DNA of 38,728 nt from Neobacillus vireti (lineage in GTDB: Bacteria; Bacillota; Bacilli; Bacillales; Cytobacillaceae), in contig NZ_LDNB01000023.1 of assembly GCF_001026695.1 (NCBI RefSeq), forward strand, positions 1 to 38,728, given 5' to 3'. The notes under the pieces are model-generated. The model did not search any database and was not told the DNA's origin. It was given only the letters and a program-made list of their open reading frames with translations. This document shows, in pieces, positions 31,824 through 38,728 of the stretch. The position numbers and the translations under genes were made by a program. Numbering within the stretch: position 1 is the stretch's first letter; each line of letters opens with the position of its first letter.

Positions 31824-32882
31824 ATGAAACAATATCGCATTGATCCAAGTAAAGGATTGGAATTCGGTTTATATTCGATTGGTGATCATACACCAAACCC
31901 TTTTACAGGAAGTCGGATTAGCGCAGAACAACGGATTCATGAATTAATAGAGGCAAGTAAGCTCGCAGATGAGGAAGGACTTGATGTATTTGCCGTCGGA
32001 GAAAGCCACCAAGCGTATTTTACAACCCAAGCACATACAGTCATTTTGGGCGCGATTGCCCAAGCGACAAAAAAGATTAAAATTGCCAGCTCGGCAACAG
32101 TGCTAAGCACATCAGACCCCGTTCGAGTGTATGAAGATTTTGCAACTCTCGATTTAATCTCAAACGGCCGGGCTGAAATTGTGGCAGGACGTGGCTCCCG
32201 TGTTGGAGCATATAGCTTGCTCGGGTATGATGTCCGTGATTATGAAGAATTATTTGAGGAAAAATTGGAGCTTCTGCTGAAGTTAAATGCTGAAGAAAAG
32301 GTGACATGGGAAGGTCAATTCCGGGCACCGTTGGAAAATGCGTCTATTCTTCCACAGCCACGAGATGGCCATTTGCCGATTTGGCGTGCTGTAGGCGGAC
32401 CGCCGGGAAGTGCCATTAAAGCAGGCTATGCAGGCGTACCGATGATGCTGACGACACTTGGCGGACCAGCAATCAATTTTAAAGGATCAGTGGATGCTTA
32501 TCGTGAGGCATTAGAGCAAAACGGTTTTGACCCAGCGGAACTGCCTATTGCAACAACAAGTCTTTTTTACACAGCAGAAAATTCACAGGATGCCCTTCGA
32601 GAATACTATCCACATCTGAATTTAGGGATGCAGGCGTTAAGAGGCGGCGGCTATCCAAAGCAACAATTCGCGCAGGCAACAGACTATCGTGATGCGTTAA
32701 TGATTGGCAGCCCGCAGCAAATAATTGAAAAAATGCACTATCAATATGAACTATACGGTCAACAGAGATTCATGGCCCAAATTGATTTTGGCGGGGTTCC
32801 ATTCGATAAAATTGCGAAAAATATTGAGTTGATTGCAACAGATATATTACCTGCGGTAAGAAAATTTACAGCAAGGAACTAG
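31824..32882 (+). CDS. LLM-class flavin-dependent oxidoreductase
   Basis: 352 residues, luciferase-like TIM-barrel. It uses reduced FMN and O2, or a deazaflavin in related groups; here FMN is likelier because an FMN reductase gene follows. Landmarks: LEFGLYSIGDH start, ASKLADEEGLDVFAVGESHQ, KIKIASSATVLSTSDPVRVY, FATLDLISNGRAEIVAGRGS and LPIWRAVGGPPGSA. The RVYEDFATLDLISNGR and VAGRGS segments are the LLM flavin-site signature. GGGGAGAG serves the ATG and spacing to neighbours is 12-15 bases on both sides. The substrate is unknown; an aromatic or alkane-type monooxygenation would fit the cluster. Confidence 0.85.
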   Translation: MKQYRIDPSKGLEFGLYSIGDHTPNPFTGSRISAEQRIHELIEASKLADEEGLDVFAVGESHQAYFTTQAHTVILGAIAQATKKIKIASSATVLSTSDPVRVYEDFATLDLISNGRAEIVAGRGSRVGAYSLLGYDVRDYEELFEEKLELLLKLNAEEKVTWEGQFRAPLENASILPQPRDGHLPIWRAVGGPPGSAIKAGYAGVPMMLTTLGGPAINFKGSVDAYREALEQNGFDPAELPIATTSLFYTAENSQDALREYYPHLNLGMQALRGGGYPKQQFAQATDYRDALMIGSPQQIIEKMHYQYELYGQQRFMAQIDFGGVPFDKIAKNIELIATDILPAVRKFTARN

Positions 32883-32894
32883 GAGGGACATAAA

Positions 32895-33461
32895 ATGAAA
32901 CTAGTCGGATTATCAGGTTCAAAGGTGGGCTCTAAAACAAGAACAGCGATGGACTACACATTAAAGTCAGTAAGTGAAAAATATCCAGAGGCAGAAATTA
33001 CCCTTCTTGATCTTGCAGAATTCGATGTTCAGTTTAGTGACGGCCGGAATTATTGGGAATACGATGGTGACACAAAGTATGTAACAGAAACCATCATGGG
33101 AGCAGATGCTATCATTATCGGCACACCCGTGTTCCAAGCATCGATCCCAGGTACGTTGAAGAATATATTTGATTTATTGCCAGTAAACGCATTTCGCAAT
33201 AAAGTTGTCAGTATGCTTGTAACAGCTGGGACGCCAAAGCATTACTTAATGGCAGAACAACAATTAAAACCAATTTTAGCTTATATGAAAGCACAAATCG
33301 TTCAGACGTATGTTTTTATCGAAGAAAAGGATTTCCATCGAAAAGAAATTACCAATGACGATGTCTTATTCCGAATCGAGCGTTTGGTCGAAGATACAGT
33401 AGTACTAACAGACACATATAAGCGTATTCGTGAGGCAAAAGAAGCTGAATATGATTTTTAA
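32895..33461 (+). CDS. NAD(P)H-dependent FMN reductase (SsuE/MsuE-like)
   Basis: 188 residues, flavodoxin-fold reductase. The FMN phosphate loop is LSGSKVGSKTRTAMDYTL. The second conserved stretch is IIIGTPVFQASIPGTLKNIF followed by DLLP, typical of SsuE/MsuE reductases that feed reduced flavin to a partner monooxygenase. Placed 12 bases after the LLM oxygenase with AGGAGGG before its ATG, it most likely forms a two-component flavin monooxygenase with it. It is only distantly similar to the FMN reductase at 7830, which lacks the DLLP-type ending. It ends the operon; a terminator follows. Confidence 0.83.
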   Translation: MKLVGLSGSKVGSKTRTAMDYTLKSVSEKYPEAEITLLDLAEFDVQFSDGRNYWEYDGDTKYVTETIMGADAIIIGTPVFQASIPGTLKNIFDLLPVNAFRNKVVSMLVTAGTPKHYLMAEQQLKPILAYMKAQIVQTYVFIEEKDFHRKEITNDDVLFRIERLVEDTVVLTDTYKRIREAKEAEYDF

Positions 33462-33466
33462 AGAGA

Positions 33467-33552
33467 GACAAGGGACAGGGCCTTGTCCCACAACAAATGG
33501 TCCAAAATGTATTGTGAGCCATTGGGTCAGTCCGAGGACTGGCCCTTTTCTT
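33467..33552 (+). repeat. Terminator-associated repeat, copy 2
   Basis: Two hairpins. GACAAGG / CCTTGTC (33467-33487) contains GGGACAGGG. GGGTCAGTCC / GGACTGGCCC (33524-33544) is followed by TTTTCTTCT and is a strong terminator for the preceding operon. Between them, TGGTCCAAAATGTATTGTG parallels copy 1 at 30194-30275. The second hairpin core also matches the terminator at 15462. Confidence 0.65.
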
Positions 33553-33555
33553 CTA

Positions 33556-34308
33556 TTAAGCTTGCCCTGAAATGAGAAAGACCAGTGGCAAGATCGCAAA
33601 TGCTATATTAACGAAGAAATGACATACGATAAGAGGAAACAATCTTTTTTGTTTGTGGAAGATGATCCCGCTCCCAATTCCCCATACGAAAAAAGCCGCA
33701 CCATAGACAAATGCACCTTGTAAACTTACAGTCAGAATTATGTGTTGCAAAGCAAAGCCGACAGAGGGGATGAATATACCAACCCACACTTTTTTAAAAT
33801 GGCTGATAAATACCGGCTGGGCATAGCCGCGATACATTAGTTCTTCAATCGGTGCATTTAAAAACGGAAAAACGCATGAAATGCCGGCCGTTAACCACAG
33901 TAGCCATCCGGGGCGTGGAAATGAAAAGATATCTTCATTTCCGGCAAAAACAGTCGGAAAGTGTTCGAATAAATTAGGTCCATACATGACAAACATGATT
34001 CCTAAAATTGTAACCACGAATGGGACATACAAGACCACAAGCCATAGCATACCGAACAAAATATCCTTTATAACTCGGTCCATACGAAAATTAATTATAT
34101 CTTTAATGGAACGACCTTCTTTTTTTAACAGGCGATGTAACAGATAAAAGCACAAAACATTTACGATGGTAAAATAAACATTTGAAAATTCCGGCAGAAA
34201 GGGAAATCGAAAAGATAAACCAAATATTTTTAGCAATAAAAAAAGTAATAACAACGCCAGGATTAACATTGGAAATCGAATAAACGAAACAAGCCAAGCA
34301 TTTTTCAA
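33556..34308 (-). CDS. CPBP-family intramembrane protease
   Basis: 250 residues on the minus strand, from a TTG. Polytopic membrane protein with about 7-8 hydrophobic segments. The Abi/CPBP metalloprotease motifs are complete: Glu155-Glu156...Arg160 (IEELMYRGY), the FALQHI segment with His189, and His230...Asn234 (CHFFVNIAF). Family members cleave CAAX-like or other membrane substrates (Rce1-type); in Bacilli some relate to bacteriocin immunity. Start: GGGAGGTG lies 7 bases before TTG 34308 and no in-frame ATG fits near it. It stands convergent with the detox operon and divergent from the ABC exporter leader. Confidence 0.82.
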   Translation of the reverse strand: MKNAWLVSFIRFPMLILALLLLFLLLKIFGLSFRFPFLPEFSNVYFTIVNVLCFYLLHRLLKKEGRSIKDIINFRMDRVIKDILFGMLWLVVLYVPFVVTILGIMFVMYGPNLFEHFPTVFAGNEDIFSFPRPGWLLWLTAGISCVFPFLNAPIEELMYRGYAQPVFISHFKKVWVGIFIPSVGFALQHIILTVSLQGAFVYGAAFFVWGIGSGIIFHKQKRLFPLIVCHFFVNIAFAILPLVFLISGQA

Positions 34309-34413
34309 AAAGCGGCACCTCCCTTTAAAAAATACTCGAATATCTTTAGGTTTATGTGTGAAACCTTTTTACGGGAAAAGGAGTCTGTCTGCCTGTTCTT
34401 AATCATCTGACTG

Positions 34414-34441
34414 TTGACAATTATACGAAAAGAATGATAAT
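34414..34441 (+). promoter_or_regulatory. Promoter of the ABC exporter leader
   Basis: TTGACA (34414-34419), 16-base spacer, GATAAT (34436-34441). The strongest promoter in the gap, 44 bases before the leader ORF. Confidence 0.65.
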
Positions 34442-34484
34442 CTTCAAGGATACTAAACATTTTTTTACAAAGGAGGAATGGACA

Positions 34485-34544
34485 ATGAGAGATCTTCATG
34501 TGTATTTCATAACTGCTAATTTCATATATTGTCCATACCTGTAA
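34485..34544 (+). CDS. Leader peptide of the ABC exporter operon
   Basis: 19 codons, MRDLHVYFITANFIYCPYL, with AAAGGAGG 8 bases before the ATG, the best ribosome site in the area. An ATG at 34478 is too close to that site. TGGACAAT (34479-34486), covering the start codon, is the exact reverse complement of ATTGTCCA (34528-34535) inside the 3-prime end of the ORF, so the leader can fold over its own start. A terminator follows at 34607. By analogy with bmrB before bmrCD in Bacillus subtilis, ribosome stalling on this peptide (for example by a translation inhibitor) could switch the downstream RNA fold and allow read-through. The peptide sequence is not one I recognise. Confidence 0.6.
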   Translation: MRDLHVYFITANFIYCPYL

Positions 34545-34606
34545 TCTGTAAAATGGTGAATTCCTAACGCGATGAAAGGTACGGGCACGCCTTCGATACC
34601 TTTTCC

Positions 34607-34646
34607 AGAGATGCACGCTCTTTTTAGGGTATGCCTCTCTTTTTTG
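34607..34646 (+). terminator. Attenuator terminator before the ABC exporter
   Basis: AGAGA-T-GCA (34607-34615) pairs with TGC-C-TCTCT (34632-34640), one mismatch, then continues with weaker pairs to a loop of T and A, followed by TTTTTT. An alternative upstream stem AAAGGTA / TACCTTT (34575-34603) precedes it. GCACGC occurs in both regions (34585 and 34613), as expected if they compete for pairing. Confidence 0.7.
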
Positions 34647-34692
34647 TGTTGCGGAAGATTTTGGTAAAGTATTTAAAAAGGAGTAGATGAAG

Positions 34693-34749
34693 ATGTGGAA
34701 CAAACAAAGAAGATTGATTTTTACTAAGGAGCTGCTGGATTGCGGGTAG
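34693..34749 (+). CDS. Second small ORF between attenuator and exporter
   Basis: 18 codons starting MWNKQRRLIFTK and ending DCG. AAAAAGGAG (34675-34683) lies 9 bases before ATG 34693; another ATG at 34687 is 3 bases away and less suitable. It ends 38 bases before the exporter start, whose own ribosome site (AGGGAT) is weak, so translation of this ORF might help open the exporter start. It could also be a chance frame. Confidence 0.4.
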   Translation: MWNKQRRLIFTKELLDCG

Positions 34750-34787
34750 CTATTGTTCACAGATGTTCGGGAAAGTAGGGATGCTAC

Positions 34788-36530
34788 ATGTTTGATGTAT
34801 TAGGTAAATTAGGCTGGTTTTTTAAACAGTCTTGGCGGCAGTATACAATTGCTATTTCTTTTTTAATCCTTGCCAGTGTGTTGGAAGTGATTCCTCCGTA
34901 TATACTAGGCTCGATTATCGATGTATTAACGGCTGGCGAAATGTCCAAAGCATTATTAGTTAAATACGTATTAATATTCATTTCAATCATTATATTTGGC
35001 TATTGTTTAAATTTCGTTTGGCAATATCGTTTGTTTGAAGGGGCCATTAATCTTGAGAGAATAATGCGCCGGAAATTAATGCTGCAATTTTTAAAAATGA
35101 CGCCTACATTTTATGAAAAGAACCGTACGGGTGACTTAATGGCACGGGCAACCAATGATTTAAATTCCGTTTCGATTACAGCGGGATTTGGGATTATGAC
35201 GCTGATTGATTCCACGTTATATATGGGTGCCATCATTTGTGCGATGGGGTTTATGATTTCTTGGAAATTAACGTTTTTTGCCATGCTGCCGGTGCCAATA
35301 ATGGCTGTGTTAATTCAGTATCTAGGCAAGCTTGTGCATGAGCGATATATGAAGGCACAGGACGCATTTGGAGAATTGAATGATAGTGTTCTAGAATCTG
35401 TTGCTGGCGTGCGGGTGATCCGTGCCTACGTGCAGGAGAAAAAGGATGAAAAGAAATTTGCTGACATGAGTGAAGAAGTATACGCGAAAAATATGTATAC
35501 AGCAAAAATTAATGCCCTATTCGGGCCGATAACAAAAGTCGGAACCGGCATCAGCTATGTTGTCGCCCTTGGTTACGGTGCAATTCTTGTCTCTAATGGT
35601 GAAATGTCAGTCGGTCAGCTTGTTACCTTTAATGTCTATTTAGGGCTAGCGGTGTGGCCTATTTTCGCTATTGGCGAGTTAATAAATGTCATGCAGCAAG
35701 GAAATGCCTCACTTGATCGAGTCCAAGAAACCCTTAACAGTGAAGCAGACGTTCAAAACGCAAAAGATACGGTTGCAATCACGACGCCAAGTGCTATTGG
35801 TTTTGATGACTTGATGTTCCAATATCCAACAAGTCAGGTGAAAAATTTACAGCAAATCTCCTTGTCATTAAAAAGGGGGGAGACACTAGGGAGTGTTGGG
35901 AAAACAGGTGCAGGAAAAACAACTTTCCTAAGACAATTATTGCGTGAATATCCACTTGATGAAGGACAATTAACGATTGCCGGAGTTGATATTGCCGCGC
36001 AAACTAAAGAACAGATTCTCGATTGGATCGGATATGTACCACAGGATCATGTACTATTTTCACGTACGATTCGCGAAAATATTTTATTTGGGAAAGAGGA
36101 TGCAACAGAAGCGGATTTGCAGGAAGCGATTCACCTTGCCTACTTTAAAAAGGATTTAGAGAACTTACCGATGGGGCTAGAAACACTTGTCGGGGAAAAA
36201 GGGGTTTCTTTATCAGGCGGACAAAAGCAGCGGGTATCGATTGCACGGGCGCTTATTAAAAATCCAGAAATATTAATCCTTGACGACTCATTATCAGCAG
36301 TCGATGCAAAAACGGAGTCTAGAATAATCCGAAACATTCAAAAAGAGCGAAGTGGTAAGACAACAATTATTACAACCCATCGTTTATCTGGTGTGCAGCA
36401 TGCAGATCAAATTATCGTGCTCGATGAGGGGCAAATTACCGAACAAGGAACACATGAAGAACTGATTGGACAAAATGGCTGGTATAAAGAACAATTTGAC
36501 CGTCAACAGCTGGAAGGGGGCGAGTCATGA
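34788..36530 (+). CDS. bmrC: ABC exporter half-transporter, BmrC/YheI-like
   Basis: 580 residues: six-helix ABC membrane domain (about 1-310), then ATPase. Starts MFDVLGKLGWFFKQSWRQYT and has TPTFYEKNRTGDLMARATND, both as in YheI (BmrC) of Bacillus subtilis. Walker A GKTGAGKTT (about 371-379), Q-loop YVPQDHVLF, canonical signature LSGGQKQR, Walker B ILILDDS with Asp500 where active subunits have the catalytic Glu, and H-loop TTHRLS. The Asp marks the degenerate side of a heterodimeric drug exporter. It overlaps the next gene by 4 bases (ATGA), so the two are made in equal amounts. Control: promoter, leader peptide and attenuator upstream. Confidence 0.9.
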   Translation: MFDVLGKLGWFFKQSWRQYTIAISFLILASVLEVIPPYILGSIIDVLTAGEMSKALLVKYVLIFISIIIFGYCLNFVWQYRLFEGAINLERIMRRKLMLQFLKMTPTFYEKNRTGDLMARATNDLNSVSITAGFGIMTLIDSTLYMGAIICAMGFMISWKLTFFAMLPVPIMAVLIQYLGKLVHERYMKAQDAFGELNDSVLESVAGVRVIRAYVQEKKDEKKFADMSEEVYAKNMYTAKINALFGPITKVGTGISYVVALGYGAILVSNGEMSVGQLVTFNVYLGLAVWPIFAIGELINVMQQGNASLDRVQETLNSEADVQNAKDTVAITTPSAIGFDDLMFQYPTSQVKNLQQISLSLKRGETLGSVGKTGAGKTTFLRQLLREYPLDEGQLTIAGVDIAAQTKEQILDWIGYVPQDHVLFSRTIRENILFGKEDATEADLQEAIHLAYFKKDLENLPMGLETLVGEKGVSLSGGQKQRVSIARALIKNPEILILDDSLSAVDAKTESRIIRNIQKERSGKTTIITTHRLSGVQHADQIIVLDEGQITEQGTHEELIGQNGWYKEQFDRQQLEGGES

Positions 36531-38263
36531 GTACGGGGAAACGTTTAACGAAATATGCGATGTATTTTAAGCGGCCAATTTTTCTGGGGCTATTATTCTT
36601 AGCGGCTGCTGTATTTGCGGAACTTGCAGGTCCATTTATTGCAAAAAATATTATTGATGAACATATGACCATTGGAAAAATTGATATCAAGCCGATTGCT
36701 TGGCTGCTTTGTTTATATTTTATCTTAGCGGTGGCAACCGCCATTTTACGTTACTTTATGTATATTTATTTGCAAATGGGAGCAAATCGTGTTATCCAAA
36801 GATTACGTCAAGACGTATTTGGACATATTCAAAGATTGCCAATTCAGTATTTTGATCAATTGCCGGCAGGGAAAATTGTCGCACGGGTTACAAATGATAC
36901 CGAAGCATTAAGAAATTTATATGTGCAAGTACTTTCTAACTTTGCCACAAGTTTTATTTCGATAGCGGGTGTCTATATCGCGCTGTTTATTCTAAATTGG
37001 AAAATGGCGCTGATTGCTTTAATCATGATGCCAATCGTCTATCTTTGGATGATTTTATATCGAAAGTATGCGGCGCAATACAATGATGTAATTCGCACAA
37101 AAATTGCGGATATTAATGCAATGATTAATGAATCCATTCAAGGCATGACCATTATTCAAGCCTTTCGTCGTGAAAAGCAAATGACGAAGGAATTTGATGA
37201 GATGAATGAAGAGCACTATGCCTATCAGCGCAAGCTATTGTTTTTAGATTCGGCAACCTCATTTAACTTAGTGAATATGTTACGTCTTACCTTGTTTACG
37301 ATTTTCATCATCTATTTCGGGACACAATCGTTAACGACAGCACAGATTGTTTCTTCGGGTACTCTCTATGCGTTTGTCGATTACTTAACGAGATTATTCA
37401 ATCCAATTACGAATGTGGTCAATCAGTTTTCACAGCTGGAACGCTCACTCGTTGCTGGGAAACGCGTGTTTGAAGTGTTAGATACCACGGGTGAAAACGT
37501 ATCACAAGAAATGATGCCGCGATACGATGGGCATGTACTATTCGAAGATGTGTCTTTTGCTTACAAAAACAATGATTATGTGTTGAGGAATTTATCGTTT
37601 GAAGCGAATCGCGGCGAAACAGTGGCACTCGTTGGTCATACCGGTTCTGGAAAGAGTTCGATTATGAACTTGCTCTTCCGTTTCTATGATCCATCAAAAG
37701 GGAAAATTTATATTGATGGGATTGACGTTACTTCTGTGCCAAGGCAGACGATGCGCAAACATATGGGCATTGTCTTACAAGATCCTTATTTATTTACCGG
37801 AACGATTGCTTCAAATGTAAGTTTGAATGACCCAAGCATCTCACGGGATAAAGTAGAAGCAGCCTTGAAAGCAGTTGGTGCCGAAAGTGTCTTCAGGAAT
37901 CTTGAAAAAGGGATCGATGAACCAGTAATTGAAAAAGGCAGCACACTTTCTTCGGGCCAGCGGCAGCTTATTTCATTCGCAAGGGCGCTCGCTTTTGACC
38001 CTGCAATTTTAATTTTGGATGAAGCAACCTCCAATATTGATACAGAGACGGAAGAAATGATTCAGCATGCGATGGATGTTCTTAAGAAGGGACGCACGAC
38101 CTTTATTATTGCTCACCGTCTTTCGACGATTAAAAATGCTGATCGTATTCTTGTATTAGAACGAGGCGTGATTAAAGAACAGGGAACTCACGATGAATTA
38201 CTTGCCCAAGGCGGCATCTATGAGCAAATGTATCAAATGCAGGCAAAATCACTTCAGGTGTAA
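36527..38263 (+). CDS. bmrD: ABC exporter half-transporter, BmrD/YheH-like
   Basis: 578 residues: membrane domain (about 1-325), then ATPase. Walker A GHTGSGKSS, Q-loop IVLQDPYLFTG, signature LSSGQRQL (about 474-481; Ser for the usual first Gly), Walker B ILILDEATSNID with the catalytic Glu499, and H-loop IAHRLS. Together with the partner at 34788 it forms the usual asymmetric pair: one consensus ATP site (this Walker B with the partner LSGGQ) and one degenerate. BmrD of Bacillus subtilis is longer (about 670 residues) as I recall, so this lacks that extra segment. Substrates are probably hydrophobic drugs. GGGGGCGAG lies before the overlapping ATG. Confidence 0.88.
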   Translation: MSTGKRLTKYAMYFKRPIFLGLLFLAAAVFAELAGPFIAKNIIDEHMTIGKIDIKPIAWLLCLYFILAVATAILRYFMYIYLQMGANRVIQRLRQDVFGHIQRLPIQYFDQLPAGKIVARVTNDTEALRNLYVQVLSNFATSFISIAGVYIALFILNWKMALIALIMMPIVYLWMILYRKYAAQYNDVIRTKIADINAMINESIQGMTIIQAFRREKQMTKEFDEMNEEHYAYQRKLLFLDSATSFNLVNMLRLTLFTIFIIYFGTQSLTTAQIVSSGTLYAFVDYLTRLFNPITNVVNQFSQLERSLVAGKRVFEVLDTTGENVSQEMMPRYDGHVLFEDVSFAYKNNDYVLRNLSFEANRGETVALVGHTGSGKSSIMNLLFRFYDPSKGKIYIDGIDVTSVPRQTMRKHMGIVLQDPYLFTGTIASNVSLNDPSISRDKVEAALKAVGAESVFRNLEKGIDEPVIEKGSTLSSGQRQLISFARALAFDPAILILDEATSNIDTETEEMIQHAMDVLKKGRTTFIIAHRLSTIKNADRILVLERGVIKEQGTHDELLAQGGIYEQMYQMQAKSLQV

Positions 38264-38376
38264 AGAAGGCATGAGCTTCCATTGCTCGAGTGTAGGGAAT
38301 GCAGCATTCAAAGAAGGAACCACTAATGTATTTACTGGGTTTACTTTTGGGGTGCAAACAATAAAATAATAATGCA

Positions 38377-38418
38377 ATGCACACGCTATTTCGCAAATGA
38401 AAAGGCGTGTGCATTTTT
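38377..38418 (+). terminator. Terminator of the ABC exporter operon
   Basis: TGCACACGC / GCGTGTGCA 9-bp stem with an 18-base loop, followed by TTTTTATT. Positions 38264-38376 hold nothing recognisable. Confidence 0.85.
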
Positions 38419-38468
38419 ATTATAATATCAAGGTTTAAGATGTTTCTTCACATATTTATACCTACTTG

Positions 38469-38728
38469 GCTTATAAGCTACCAAACTCGGATGAATTTTA
38501 CACTTTTGATAGCTTAAAGCTCTTATAGGCGACCGAACTTGTTCGGCTATCCCATTTTCGGTAGCTTAAAGCACTTATAGGCGACCGAACTTGTCCGGCT
38601 ATCCCATTTTCGGTAGCTTATAGCTCTTATAGGCGACTGAACTTGTCCAGCTATCCCATTTTCGGTAGCTTAAAGCTCTTATAGGCGACCGAACTTGTCC
38701 GGCTATCCCATTTTCGGTAGCTTAAAGC
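38469..38728. repeat. Tandem array of a 52-bp structured repeat
   Basis: Four full units start at 38521, 38573, 38625 and 38677, preceded by a degenerate unit (about 38469-38520). The last ends exactly at the window edge, so the array probably continues. Each unit begins CTTATAGGCGACCGAAC, continues TTGTCCGGCTATCCCATT and ends TTCGGTAGCTTAAAGC. Two hairpins are visible: CCGAAC/GTTCGG (unit 1) and GCTA...CC/GG...TAGC. In unit 3 the first stem is CTG/CAG instead of CCG/CGG, a compensatory change. 52 is not a multiple of 3, so a long protein repeat is unlikely. Confidence 0.9.

Noticed and set aside
34555..34646. T-box riboswitch
   Set aside because: No T-box sequence or specifier loop; the hairpins fit a leader-peptide attenuator better.
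34305..34760. 151-residue minus-strand frame over the exporter leader
   Set aside because: No ribosome site, composition unlike neighbours, and it lies opposite the promoter, leader and attenuator.
38469..38728. CRISPR array
   Set aside because: The units are contiguous and nearly identical over all 52 bases, with no variable spacers and no cas genes in the window.

Overview
The window looks like chromosome from a low-GC, Gram-positive, spore-former-type bacterium of the Bacillaceae (Bacillus/Neobacillus-like). The signs are strong AGGAGG-type ribosome sites, sigma-A promoters, a ribD-ribE-ribBA-ribH operon behind FMN riboswitches, a purine riboswitch in front of an NCS2 permease, MhqR-type quinone-stress genes and a BmrCD-like ABC exporter. 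No genus or species can be fixed from sequence reading alone. There are no tRNA or rRNA genes, no CRISPR array and no intact transposase.

Layout. 1-700: gene-poor, with a degenerate repeat copy and a small relic of a Crp-like regulator. 700-3550: an SRPBCC protein, a chloramphenicol-phosphotransferase-like kinase, and a purine-riboswitch-controlled nucleobase permease. 3550-4750: repeat copy A, a relic resembling the SgrR/solute-binding C-terminus, and an O-methyltransferase. 4840-9550: a quinone/aromatic detoxification island (MhqR-like regulator, ring-cleaving dioxygenase, flavin reductase-like protein, MhqD-like hydrolase, FMN reductase, pirin, small unknown) with several MhqR-type operator boxes. 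9600-21300: two complete mannitol operons in tandem. The first has a fused IICBA transporter, MtlR and MtlD. The second has IICB, MtlR, separate IIA and MtlD. Repeat copies B and C lie before and after this pair. 21477-22700: a LapA-like membrane protein and a histidine-rich protein built of two 73-residue repeats.

22900-26950: riboflavin operon preceded by two nearly identical FMN riboswitches in series, each followed by its own terminator. 27100-30200: a Cys-rich pentapeptide-repeat protein (minus strand), a serine hydrolase and a phosphoesterase lipoprotein. 30289-33460: a second detoxification cluster (perfect MhqR-type box, a different MarR, dioxygenase, LLM flavin monooxygenase, SsuE/MsuE-like FMN reductase). 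33556-38263: a CPBP membrane protease (minus strand), then a leader-peptide/attenuator region driving a heterodimeric ABC exporter. 38469-38728: a 52-bp tandem repeat array with compensatory stem changes, running off the window end.

The most noteworthy items are the serial tandem FMN riboswitches, the about 400-bp dispersed repeat with a long palindrome (three clear copies plus one degenerate), the fused versus split duplicated mannitol systems with a lost PRD1 histidine in one regulator, the leader ORF and terminator before the BmrCD-like exporter, and the 52-bp structured array.
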